Assembly (NCBI RefSeq): GCF_025151995.1
Contig: NZ_CP102290.1
Span: 4,030,001 to 4,094,000 of the forward strand
DNA from: Ruminococcus gauvreauii
GTDB taxonomy: Bacteria > Bacillota > Clostridia > Lachnospirales > Lachnospiraceae
Direction of reading: 5' to 3'
DNA length: 64,000 bases
This document shows positions 8,256-15,829 of this stretch, piece after piece. The position numbers were made by a program, and so were the translations under genes. Numbering within the stretch: the first letter of the stretch is position 1; each line of letters begins with the position of its first letter. Below the pieces are notes generated by a model, which did not search any database, was not told the origin of the DNA, and saw nothing but the letters and a program-made list of their open reading frames with translations.

Positions 8256-9521
8256 ATGAGATATGATGAACAGCCGTTTGGGAGGCCGGAAGATATAGGG
8301 GAACCTGCGGTCGTTGCCAGTTATGCAGTCAGCGGACCGGATTACGGGGCGATCCTGGAACGTGCGGCGGTGTTTGCGATCGGGCAGACGATCGGAACCT
8401 GGGTCAGGGTGCCGGGAATATCGGAAAATATGATCCGCAGCTACCAGGGCAGAGTGATTTCCGTTTTGGATTCCGGGCAGGGAGCAGACGGGCAGTGCAG
8501 CACGTTTGTTCTGCGGATTGCATTTCCGGCTGCCAATTTTGGTAACAGCCTGGCGATGCTGATGACTGCACTGGTAGGAAATGATGTATCTACGGCATTG
8601 CACGCCCGCTTAATCGATCTGGAGTTTGCCGGCGGTTACAAGCCGGGATACCGCGGTCCAAGGCAGGGAATCGATGACCTGAGAGCGCTGACCGGAATAC
8701 GCAGCCGTCCCCTGGTATTAAACATGATAAAGCCCTGTGCCGGATTTACACCTGAAGAAGGTGCAAAGCTGTTCGCCCAGGCAGCTATGGGAGGTGTAGA
8801 TCTGATCAAGGACGATGAGCTGCTGGGCTCTCCGGGCTATAACCGCGTGCTCGACCGTTTTCTTTCTTATGAGGCAGCAGCGGCCGATGTTTACGAAAAG
8901 ACGGGGCGGCGTCCGGTTTATCTTCCGAACATCACTGATACCCCTTCCCGAATGATGGAACATGCAGAGGCACTTTATCAGGCCGGAGCGAAGGCGTGTC
9001 TGGTCAATTTCATCTTCAGCGGTCTGGACGCTCTGAAAGATCTTACGGATCAGTATGGCGATAAGCTGTTCATTATGGGGCATTATGCCGGAGTGGGTGT
9101 CATGAACGCGTGGAATAATGGAATTGCAAATTCAGTCATGCTGGGGCTGCTCCCACGGCTGGCGGGCGCTCATGCAGTTATGACGATGGCGCCTTTGCCC
9201 GGCAATCCGGCCTCACATTATGATTTCCGGCGGACCGTGCAGGCACAGCGGCTCCCTCTTGGAAAGATTGCACCGCTTGTGACAGCCGTGGGCGGAGGCA
9301 TTACCCCGATCTCTCAGGAAGCATACCAAAAAGAGCTGGGAAAGAATACCATCATCGGAATCGGAGGGGCCATACAGGGACATCCCCTGGGAGCAACAGC
9401 CGGCGCTGAGGCGGCAATGGCGGCCGTGAAGGCGGCAGCGGAACAAATCCCACTTGAGGAGGCGGCACGCGTGTGCAAACCGCTTGCAGCGGCGCTGGAA
9501 CTTTGGGGGAGAAAAAGTTGA
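8256..9521 (+). CDS. RuBisCO-like protein (type IV RLP; OiaX/OiaT-like candidate)
   Basis: This 421-residue protein belongs to the RuBisCO large-subunit superfamily. Aligned landmarks are MIKPCAG (first active-site Lys), GGVDLIKDDELLGS (the carbamylated Lys with the metal-binding Asp and Glu intact), a His in IMGHYAG, and the phosphate-binding GGG and IGGAIQGHP loops. The loop-6 position that carries Lys in true RuBisCO reads PLPGNP, so carboxylation of ribulose bisphosphate is not expected. RLPs near ApnO-type genes act on 3-oxo-isoapionate 4-phosphate, by decarboxylation or by transcarboxylation/hydrolysis. The downstream tetrulose-phosphate-type isomerases favour decarboxylation to L-erythrulose 1-phosphate; this is inference. 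An AGGAG site precedes the ATG. The next gene starts inside its stop. Confidence 0.88.
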   Translation: MRYDEQPFGRPEDIGEPAVVASYAVSGPDYGAILERAAVFAIGQTIGTWVRVPGISENMIRSYQGRVISVLDSGQGADGQCSTFVLRIAFPAANFGNSLAMLMTALVGNDVSTALHARLIDLEFAGGYKPGYRGPRQGIDDLRALTGIRSRPLVLNMIKPCAGFTPEEGAKLFAQAAMGGVDLIKDDELLGSPGYNRVLDRFLSYEAAAADVYEKTGRRPVYLPNITDTPSRMMEHAEALYQAGAKACLVNFIFSGLDALKDLTDQYGDKLFIMGHYAGVGVMNAWNNGIANSVMLGLLPRLAGAHAVMTMAPLPGNPASHYDFRRTVQAQRLPLGKIAPLVTAVGGGITPISQEAYQKELGKNTIIGIGGAIQGHPLGATAGAEAAMAAVKAAAEQIPLEEAARVCKPLAAALELWGRKS

Positions 9522-10393
9522 AAACGGGGATATTAACATCAGGGGTAAGCCAGGATTTTGAGCGTGCGCTAAAGCTTGTCCGGGCCGATGGGTTTCGCTA
9601 TGTCGAGATACAGTATGCCTGGGGAGCGGAGGACGGCAGCCGGTCTGACCAGCAGGAGCGTGAAGTACGGCGGCTGCTGGAGCAGAACCATATCAAATGC
9701 ACTGCGGTTATGCGCAATATCTTCAGCGGGTTATCCCTGGATGACACGTCGCCTGGCAGCCTTCGCTATCAGAACGAACTGGAGTATTTGCGTGATTCCA
9801 TCCGCCTTGCCAAGTCATATGGGTGCAGCAAAACCCGCATCAATTCCTTTGACAGGCATCAAGTTGTCTTCGGATACGGAGGGGCTGAGAACCATCTTAC
9901 AGACGGAAACAGGATCTGGCTAAAATTTTTGCGCCTGATGGAACCGGTTTGCCAGATCGCAGAAGAAGAACAGATTACAATTATGATTGAAACGGGAACA
10001 AACGGTTTCCTGCACACAGCTGCCCTGATGCGCAAGGCTCTGGATGAACTCATGTGTGACCGTCTGATGGCGCTGTGGGACCCGGCAAACTGCCTGTATT
10101 CGTCGGAGATCCCTTATCCGGACGGATATGAACGGCTGCAGGGTAAAATTGCGGAAATACATATTAAGGATCTTAAGATCTGTAAACAACTGGCATCCAT
10201 TACCTACTGTCCGGTAGGCCAGGGAATGATGGCGCCATATCTGAAAGATCTGGCGGCAGCTTTGCACCGGGATCGTTTTCAGGGCGGTGTGATTCTCGAA
10301 AATCAGGTTATGCCTGCCGGAGGGACTGAGGAAGAGGGTTATCGTCTGAGTGTTCCTGCTTTCCGCAATATATTCATACGTAATACCAAGTAG
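9518..10393 (+). CDS. Sugar phosphate isomerase/epimerase-family TIM barrel
   Basis: This 291-residue xylose-isomerase-like TIM barrel is read from a TTG at 9518 that overlaps the RLP stop; a GGGGGAG site sits at the right distance. A longer frame exists upstream but would overlap the RLP by almost 50 bases. Seen are metal-site style segments typical of this family: IMIETGTNG (Glu), ALWDPANCLY (Asp), AEIHIKDLK (His) and a late GGVILENQV (Glu). Members are isomerases, epimerases, dehydratases or decarboxylases acting on sugars and sugar acids. It is translationally coupled to the RLP, so it probably acts one step away from it. The specific reaction is unknown. Confidence 0.82.
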   Translation: MKTGILTSGVSQDFERALKLVRADGFRYVEIQYAWGAEDGSRSDQQEREVRRLLEQNHIKCTAVMRNIFSGLSLDDTSPGSLRYQNELEYLRDSIRLAKSYGCSKTRINSFDRHQVVFGYGGAENHLTDGNRIWLKFLRLMEPVCQIAEEEQITIMIETGTNGFLHTAALMRKALDELMCDRLMALWDPANCLYSSEIPYPDGYERLQGKIAEIHIKDLKICKQLASITYCPVGQGMMAPYLKDLAAALHRDRFQGGVILENQVMPAGGTEEEGYRLSVPAFRNIFIRNTK

Positions 10394-10409
10394 AAGAGGA
10401 GGTAACAAA

Positions 10410-11345
10410 ATGGCAGAGAGCATTCTGAATCTGGCCGTCGTCAATCTGAAAACAGCATGGGGCAATAAACCGATGAATCTCATGCGTATCTGCGGTTATG
10501 CGAAAGAAGCTGCCCGTGCGGGAGCAGATATGATCGTCCTACCGGAACTGGCTTTGACCGGATATGACGATGAGTCCGATAAAGAACGCCATCAAAAGAT
10601 GCAGACTCTTTTGGCGGAACCGATTCCAGGGCCGTCTTCCCAGGCGGTCTCGAAGCTGGCACAGCAAACAGGAACCTATATTCTGTTTGGCATGCCGGAA
10701 AAAGACAGTCTCGACGAAACGATCATCTATAATTCAGTTGCAGTCTGTAAACCGGATGGTACGGTGGATGCTTTCCGGAAACTGCATATGCCGGCGGGTG
10801 AGGTCAGCTGGGCAACACGCGGAAATGAGCCGTATTTTCTGGAAACAAATTTTGGCGTTATCGGTCTGGGAATCTGTTATGACAGTTACAAGTTTCCCGA
10901 AATGATAAGGCTCACAAAGGCCCGGGGCGGACAGCTTTTTATCAACGTTACGGCGCTGCCGTTTGAAGATATCCTGCCCAATATCAACCGGGATGATCTG
11001 GAATCGATGGTACTGGTAAACAGTATTTACATTGCATCCTCCAATCTGGTGGGGCTTGATCTTGTCAAACACTTTATGGGCGGAAGCAGTGTGATCGGTC
11101 CGGGATGCCGGCCGGGAGATGCTGTCTATTATGCCGGATTTGCTTTTGGAGATCCGCGCGGGTGCAACCCCGGTATTTTTATGGCAACGATTGATCTTTC
11201 AGCTGCCGCGGGGGAGTGTAACCGGGAGGAAAAAATATTTACCATCGATCCGGCAACGGGAAAAACCGGATGGCGGCCTTTGATATACCGGAAAATGTAT
11301 CAGGAAATCCTGGAAGACGCGGCATGGAGAATGAAGGTGCGATGA
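10410..11345 (+). CDS. Nitrilase-superfamily carbon-nitrogen hydrolase, intact catalytic triad
   Basis: This 311-residue protein (ATG at 10410, AGAGGAGG site) has the full nitrilase-fold triad: Glu in IVLPELALTGY, Lys in FRKLHMPAGE and Cys in GLGICYDSYKFPE. Such enzymes hydrolyse amides or nitriles, or form amides, through a thioester. It is the first of three consecutive nitrilase-fold genes with very close spacing (the stop is one base before the next start), and the only one of the three that keeps all three catalytic residues. Nitrilases are not part of the described apionate route, so the substrate is open: an amide of a sugar acid, or a repair amidase, are possibilities. Confidence 0.9.
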   Translation: MAESILNLAVVNLKTAWGNKPMNLMRICGYAKEAARAGADMIVLPELALTGYDDESDKERHQKMQTLLAEPIPGPSSQAVSKLAQQTGTYILFGMPEKDSLDETIIYNSVAVCKPDGTVDAFRKLHMPAGEVSWATRGNEPYFLETNFGVIGLGICYDSYKFPEMIRLTKARGGQLFINVTALPFEDILPNINRDDLESMVLVNSIYIASSNLVGLDLVKHFMGGSSVIGPGCRPGDAVYYAGFAFGDPRGCNPGIFMATIDLSAAAGECNREEKIFTIDPATGKTGWRPLIYRKMYQEILEDAAWRMKVR

Positions 11346-11346
11346 T

Positions 11347-11865
11347 ATGAAAGATATAATTACAGTAGGTATGGTAAACTGCGTTCCGCTAAGCCCGGAA
11401 ATGGGAGAGCAGCGTGTGAAAGGATACATCCGTGCACTTGCCAGACGAGGGGCACAGCTCATAGTATTTCCAACGCTCTATGGTATCGAAACAGAGCATG
11501 TACAGGAAGCGGCTGCAACGTATAAGACCGCGGTCGTATTTGGTTTGGCAGGCGGCAGTGCTGTTTTATGCCTGGCAGACGGGGAAACGACAGAAGCGGC
11601 GGATGGATGGAAGATGGCCGACACTGTCTGGGGAACAGTCGGATTGGTTGATTCTTTGCACTACACAGGACAAGTTCCGGCAGACGTCCGGCTTGCGTAT
11701 GTGCCGTGTAACGACCAAGATTACGATGACTTCTCAGAACATTTTACAAAAATAAATCATTTTCACTCGTATTCCGACCGGTCAGGAGAAAAACAATTTG
11801 GATACACTGCGATGATAGAAACGTTTGATCTGTCTGAAACAGAACAGGAGGGTACGCATGAATAA
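11347..11865 (+). CDS. Short nitrilase-fold protein lacking the catalytic triad
   Basis: This 172-residue protein aligns by eye with its two neighbours over the nitrilase N-terminal part: ITVGMVNCVPL, then RRGAQLIVFPTLYGIE where active members have FPEL, and VVFGLAGG. The region that should carry the Cys reads WGTVGLVDSLHY, and no Lys motif is present, so Glu, Lys and Cys all appear lost. It is about 130 residues shorter than its neighbours. It has a proper start and overlaps the next gene's start by 8 bases, so it looks like a maintained gene rather than debris. I infer a non-catalytic partner subunit. A decaying pseudogene is the alternative. Confidence 0.7.
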   Translation: MKDIITVGMVNCVPLSPEMGEQRVKGYIRALARRGAQLIVFPTLYGIETEHVQEAAATYKTAVVFGLAGGSAVLCLADGETTEAADGWKMADTVWGTVGLVDSLHYTGQVPADVRLAYVPCNDQDYDDFSEHFTKINHFHSYSDRSGEKQFGYTAMIETFDLSETEQEGTHE

Positions 11866-12751
11866 GATTATGACACTGGCAGTCGTTAATTTTCGATCCA
11901 TTGCGGGTGATTCACGGCGAAACCTTTCAAGAATTATTGAATATACCGAAACAGCCGTGACCCAGGGCGCGAAGCTGATCATATTTCCGGAACTGGCGCT
12001 GACCGGTTACAGCAGCGATGGGGGGCTGCAGTCAGAGCTGGCTGAAACACTGCCGGGAAGATCTGTCAGTGAGGTGGCTGAGTTAACCAGGAAACTGGGG
12101 GTTTATGTTGTTTTTGGAATGCCGGTACGCCGGGACAACGTTATTTATAACAGCCTTGTCATCTGCGGTCCGTGCGGAATCGAGGCTGTGTATGACAAAC
12201 TGCATTTGACCGCGGGAGACGCAGGCTGGGCAGCACAGGGAGAATCACTGCCTCCGGTCATCGAAACGCCGTATGGCAAAGTGATGGCGGCAACCGGCTA
12301 TGACCTCCTTTATTTTCCTGAAGTCGTCCGATATGCAAAAGCGAGAGGCGTAAAACTTCTGATAAGTGCCTCCGCACTGGAAGATAAGGGAATGGGAGCT
12401 GCCTGGCAGAAAATACTGGGGCGTCATGTCGGATTGAATACACTGCACATTGCCACGGCTAATCTGACCGGAAAGGTTAAAACCAGAACATTGCCGGGCG
12501 GAAGCCATATATTGTCGCCGGCCGAACCGATCGAACAGACATATATTGCGGCTGGTTACACACTCGACGATCCTGCGGCGCAGATCCCGGGCGTGCATCT
12601 GGCAGCGATTGACCTGACGGCAGATACACTGATGCCGCATTATCCGTATTTTGAACATAATTATAAGGTCGGAACACCGGATTGGCGGCCGGATGTTTAT
12701 AAACGTATGACAGAAGAGATCCTTGCACGGAAAAGTAATACAGAAAAATAG
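11858..12751 (+). CDS. Nitrilase-fold protein with catalytic Cys replaced by Gly
   Basis: This 297-residue protein (ATG at 11858, CAGGAGGG site) closely parallels the intact nitrilase two genes upstream. Glu is present in IIFPELALTGY and Lys in VYDKLHLTAGD. The nucleophile position, ICYD in the intact paralogue, reads ATGYDLLYFPE, with GGC at 12296-12298. Without the Cys no thioester chemistry is possible, so it is probably a pseudoenzyme that partners with the active copy. The downstream sequence to the C-terminus (PDWRPDVYKRM) is well kept, which argues against a recent pseudogene. It overlaps the preceding short homologue by 8 bases and is followed 18 bp later by the ApnO-like gene. Confidence 0.82.
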   Translation: MNKIMTLAVVNFRSIAGDSRRNLSRIIEYTETAVTQGAKLIIFPELALTGYSSDGGLQSELAETLPGRSVSEVAELTRKLGVYVVFGMPVRRDNVIYNSLVICGPCGIEAVYDKLHLTAGDAGWAAQGESLPPVIETPYGKVMAATGYDLLYFPEVVRYAKARGVKLLISASALEDKGMGAAWQKILGRHVGLNTLHIATANLTGKVKTRTLPGGSHILSPAEPIEQTYIAAGYTLDDPAAQIPGVHLAAIDLTADTLMPHYPYFEHNYKVGTPDWRPDVYKRMTEEILARKSNTEK

Positions 12752-12769
12752 AAAGAGAGGAATAATCGT

Positions 12770-13603
12770 ATGACGAAAATAGCATTAATCGGAGCCGGCG
12801 GAAAGGTAGGCCGGCGCTTAGTACAAAAACTGAAGGATGACCCCGAATATCTGATGTTCTATGTAGAAAAACAAAGTGAACGGCTGAAAGAGTATGGAGT
12901 CACAGTTTCCGAGATGAAGGATGCTGTGGAGGATGCGGATTATGTGGTGCTTGCAGTGCCGGACCGCTTGATTCAGTTTGTTTCCAAAGAGGTAACGCAG
13001 TATATGAAGGAGGGCGCAGTACTGATGACGCTGGATCCCGCAGCGACCTATTCAGGTGCCATTGAGGAACTGCCTCATCTGAAATACGTGGTTCTTCACC
13101 CCAACCATCCTTCTGTGTTCACCTCCAGTTCTGATCCGGAAGTGACAAAGGACTACTGGGGCGGTGTTGCGCCGATGGATATGGTCTGTACTTTGGTGAA
13201 AGGCGAAGAGGCTGATAAAAAGGAAGTTGAAATACTGGCAAAAAAAATGTTCACTCCGGTCAATCAGGTGTTTTGGATGACAGCCGAGCAGATGTGTCTG
13301 CTTGAACCGGGTGTCGTGGAACTGGTAACGGCGCCGTTATTTGAAGCGATGCGTGAGGCCATGGAGCGGATTATAGAGATGGGCGTACCGCGTGAGGCTG
13401 CACACTCGTTTGTGACAGGACATCTCAGGCCGCAGCTGCATACTTCATTTGGCGATGCCGATCCCGATAACATGTCTGACGGTGCAAAAGCAGCGCTTAA
13501 AAGAGGGATGTCTCTGATCATGAAACCGGGTTGGAAAGAGGAAGTGCTGAACGTTGATTTTATTAAAAAATTCACCAGAGAAATCGCTGATTTCCACGAG
13601 TAG
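12770..13603 (+). CDS. ApnO-like NAD-dependent oxidoisomerase (D-apionate oxidoisomerase family candidate)
   Basis: This 277-residue protein has an N-terminal Rossmann motif (IALIGAGGKVGRR), followed by VVLAVPDRLI and LDPAATYSG, and a helical C-terminal domain of the phosphogluconate dehydrogenase C-terminal type. The pattern HPNHPSVF...DYWGG and the later EPGVVELVTAP resemble what I recall of the ApnO family, which oxidises and rearranges D-apionate to 3-oxo-isoapionate. Association with a RuBisCO-like protein supports this. Family membership is from memory of sequence patterns, so the enzyme name is a candidate. It follows the third nitrilase-fold gene by 18 bp and precedes a hydroxypyruvate-isomerase-like gene by 15 bp. 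Confidence 0.72.
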   Translation: MTKIALIGAGGKVGRRLVQKLKDDPEYLMFYVEKQSERLKEYGVTVSEMKDAVEDADYVVLAVPDRLIQFVSKEVTQYMKEGAVLMTLDPAATYSGAIEELPHLKYVVLHPNHPSVFTSSSDPEVTKDYWGGVAPMDMVCTLVKGEEADKKEVEILAKKMFTPVNQVFWMTAEQMCLLEPGVVELVTAPLFEAMREAMERIIEMGVPREAAHSFVTGHLRPQLHTSFGDADPDNMSDGAKAALKRGMSLIMKPGWKEEVLNVDFIKKFTREIADFHE

Positions 13604-13618
13604 AAGAGAGGTTTAAAG

Positions 13619-14419
13619 ATGAGGCGAAGCGCCAATATCGAAATGTTATTTACGGAGGTGCCGTTTGCAGAACGGATTCAAAAGGCAAAAGACGCCGGAT
13701 TCGATGCAGTTGAATTTGCCGGCTGGCTGGATAAGGATATCGGACAGATAAAACAGGCAGCAGATGAAGCAAACATTAAAATCGCAGCTTTTACCGGGGA
13801 CGAACCGTATTCCCCCATCGATCCCGCGCAGCAGGATAAATATATTACACATCTGACACGTTCTGTGGAAATTGCCGCAGAGTTGGGCTGCAAAATGCTT
13901 GTAACCCATTCAAATGCAATCGGTTCGGATGATCAGATCCTCTGCGATTATTCCGATCTGAGTGATGAAATAAAATTGTTGACGATGCAGGATACCTACC
14001 GGAAACTGATACCGGTGCTGGATGAATACGACGTGACCGTACTGGTGGAAGCGATTAGTAAAACCGCACATCCGGGAGTGTTTATGGACCATGTTGACAT
14101 GGCTGCCGCCGTTGTTGAGAGTATCGCATCTCCCCATATCAGGCTATTGTGTGATCTTTATCACATGCAGGAGAACGGCGGAGCGCTGGTAAGGAGTCTG
14201 ACCCGCTATCGGGACATCATCGGGCATATCCATTTTGCCGATGTTCCTGGTCGCCATGAGCCGGGGACCGGAGAAATTTATTTCCCTGCACTTGCCGCAT
14301 GTATGGAAAATATCGGCTATCGCGGCATGGTTGGCTTTGCACTTATCCCCTCCGGTTCAAGTGACGAAGCGGTAAAAGCAATTATGCGTTCGTGCGAAAA
14401 GGAGGAACAAAATGCGTGA
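13619..14419 (+). CDS. Hydroxypyruvate isomerase-family TIM barrel
   Basis: This 266-residue TIM barrel resembles hydroxypyruvate isomerase (Hyi/OtnI type): an N-terminal SANIEMLFTEVPFAERIQKA, a VLVEAISK segment (metal Glu), LLCDLYHMQ (Asp and His), IGHIHFADVPGRHEPGTGE (His and Arg) and a final conserved strand. The late position that often carries the second metal Glu reads GMVGFALIPSG, so one ligand may be substituted. Related enzymes isomerise hydroxypyruvate, 2-oxo-tetronate or tetrulose-type substrates. It overlaps the RpiB-like gene by 8 bases and so belongs to the same operon. The exact substrate is not known. Confidence 0.82.
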   Translation: MRRSANIEMLFTEVPFAERIQKAKDAGFDAVEFAGWLDKDIGQIKQAADEANIKIAAFTGDEPYSPIDPAQQDKYITHLTRSVEIAAELGCKMLVTHSNAIGSDDQILCDYSDLSDEIKLLTMQDTYRKLIPVLDEYDVTVLVEAISKTAHPGVFMDHVDMAAAVVESIASPHIRLLCDLYHMQENGGALVRSLTRYRDIIGHIHFADVPGRHEPGTGEIYFPALAACMENIGYRGMVGFALIPSGSSDEAVKAIMRSCEKEEQNA

Positions 14420-14891
14420 TATTATAATTGGAAGTGATAACGCAGGTGTTGCGTTAAAGAAAATCATCGTCGAGTATTTGAACAGTAAGAATATATCCGT
14501 TACAGACGTGGGGGTGGCAGCAGAGCAGGACGAGACCTATTATCCGTACATAGCAAAGCGCGTATGTGAAGCGGTGATAAAAAGCGGCTATCAGAAAAGG
14601 GGGATTTTGATATGCGGTACTGGAATCGGAATGTGTATGACGGCCAATGAATTCCGAGGTATCCGCGCAGCCGTCTGCCATGATATTTATTCTGCAAGAC
14701 GTTCCATACTGAGCAATGACGGCAATGTTCTCTGCATCGGCGCCCGTGTGGTCGGTACAGAATTAGCCAAGACGATTGCAGAAGAGTGGATCGGTCTTGA
14801 ATTTGTCGACGGTCCGTCCACTCCGAAAGTAAAGGCGATCATTGAAATCGAACAGGAAAATTTTTTAGTCGGAGGTATCGATGAAAAATAA
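14412..14891 (+). CDS. RpiB/LacA/LacB-family sugar-phosphate isomerase (EryI-like candidate)
   Basis: This 159-residue protein has the RpiB family signatures: IIIGSDNAGVALK at the start, the catalytic-cysteine loop ICGTGIGMCMTAN, GIRAAVCHD, and NVLCIGARVVG. The family interconverts aldose and ketose phosphates (ribose 5-phosphate, galactose 6-phosphate, allose 6-phosphate, or D-erythrulose 4-phosphate to D-erythrose 4-phosphate). It is followed, with an 11-base overlap, by a triosephosphate-isomerase paralogue; the same pair (EryH and EryI) processes tetrulose phosphates in erythritol catabolism. That makes D-erythrulose 4-phosphate isomerase the leading inference; a ribose-5-phosphate isomerase role is not excluded. 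Confidence 0.85.
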   Translation: MRDIIIGSDNAGVALKKIIVEYLNSKNISVTDVGVAAEQDETYYPYIAKRVCEAVIKSGYQKRGILICGTGIGMCMTANEFRGIRAAVCHDIYSARRSILSNDGNVLCIGARVVGTELAKTIAEEWIGLEFVDGPSTPKVKAIIEIEQENFLVGGIDEK

Positions 14892-15669
14892 ATTATATAT
14901 TGGCACAAACACAAAAATGTATAAGACGATTGCACAGACGGCTGAATACCTGGAAGAGTTGGGAAAGCAGATAAAAACGGTTGACAGGGAGAAAATCGAA
15001 CTTTTTGTCATACCATCATTTACGGCACTCGAAAGTGCGGGCCGGCGGGCGTGTGATTATGGGATCCGCATTGGTGGACAAAACATGGCCTGGGAAGATG
15101 AGGGGCAGTATACCGGGGAGATATCACCGGCCATGCTTAAAGAAGCAGGAGCGACAATCGCGGAGATCGGACACTCTGAACGACGCCATGTTTTAGGAGA
15201 ATCGGATGAAATGGAAAATCGCAAAGTTCATGCGGCAGTCCGTCATGGCATGACGGCACTGCTGTGCGTGGGCGAGACCGGATTACAAAAGGAACATGGC
15301 GTCGCGGATGAAACGCTGCGGATTCAGATAAAAGAAGGATTATACGGTATCAAACCTGAGGATGCGTCATCCATCTGGATCGCCTATGAGCCTGTCTGGG
15401 CGATCGGCACAGGCGGGCAGCCTGCCAGTGCCGAGTATGCGTGTGAACGGCATCGGGTAATCAGAGATACCCTTTTTGAGCATTTCGGTGATGCGGCATA
15501 TACGATACCTCTCTTATATGGTGGAAGCGTGAATATGCAAAATGCTGAAAAGCTGATTTCCGTGCCTGATATTGACGGTTTATTTATCGGCAGAAGTGCA
15601 TGGGATGCCGCGCAGTTTGGGGAAATTATCCGGAAAGTTCTGGCAGCATTTCTGAGAAAACATTCTTAA
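14881..15669 (+). CDS. Triosephosphate isomerase paralogue (EryH-like candidate)
   Basis: This 262-residue protein is a triosephosphate isomerase homologue with the catalytic set visible: the N-terminal Asn/Lys in GTNTKMYK, His in EIGHSERR, Glu in AYEPVWAIGTG, and the phosphate loop YGGSVN. Loop 6 reads GTGGQPAS where housekeeping enzymes usually have GTGKxAS/T, hinting at a shifted substrate. Paralogues in erythritol and threitol clusters convert L-erythrulose 1-phosphate to D-erythrulose 4-phosphate. With the overlapping RpiB-like gene this would feed D-erythrose 4-phosphate into the pentose phosphate pathway. It is the last gene of the operon and is followed by a strong terminator. Specificity is inferred from context. 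Confidence 0.85.
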   Translation: MKNKLYIGTNTKMYKTIAQTAEYLEELGKQIKTVDREKIELFVIPSFTALESAGRRACDYGIRIGGQNMAWEDEGQYTGEISPAMLKEAGATIAEIGHSERRHVLGESDEMENRKVHAAVRHGMTALLCVGETGLQKEHGVADETLRIQIKEGLYGIKPEDASSIWIAYEPVWAIGTGGQPASAEYACERHRVIRDTLFEHFGDAAYTIPLLYGGSVNMQNAEKLISVPDIDGLFIGRSAWDAAQFGEIIRKVLAAFLRKHS

Positions 15670-15685
15670 AAATAAAATGGATGGA

Positions 15686-15731
15686 AAAGAAAAACTTCTG
15701 TTTTCGGGATTGAAAATGGAAGTTTTTCTTT
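15686..15731 (+). terminator. Rho-independent terminator of the catabolic operon
   Basis: A perfect 13-bp inverted repeat (AAAGAAAAACTTC and GAAGTTTTTCTTT) begins 17 bp after the triosephosphate-isomerase-like stop and ends in T-rich sequence. An inner TTTTC/GAAAA pairing extends the stem. It separates the metabolic operon from the recombinase promoter just downstream. Confidence 0.75.
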
Positions 15732-15737
15732 AAGTAC

Positions 15738-15766
15738 TTGACGATAGAAGGATTGTCTTTTATAAT
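15738..15766 (+). promoter_or_regulatory. Sigma-A-type promoter for the tyrosine recombinase gene
   Basis: A -35 box TTGACG at 15738-15743 and a perfect -10 box TATAAT at 15761-15766 are separated by 17 bp, about 63 bp ahead of the recombinase ATG. The recombinase is therefore transcribed independently of the sugar operon. Confidence 0.8.
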
Positions 15767-15829
15767 ATATCTATACGACAAACGCGAGTTTATCAAATAG
15801 ATGCAAGAGGAAAGGCAAAGGGAACACTC

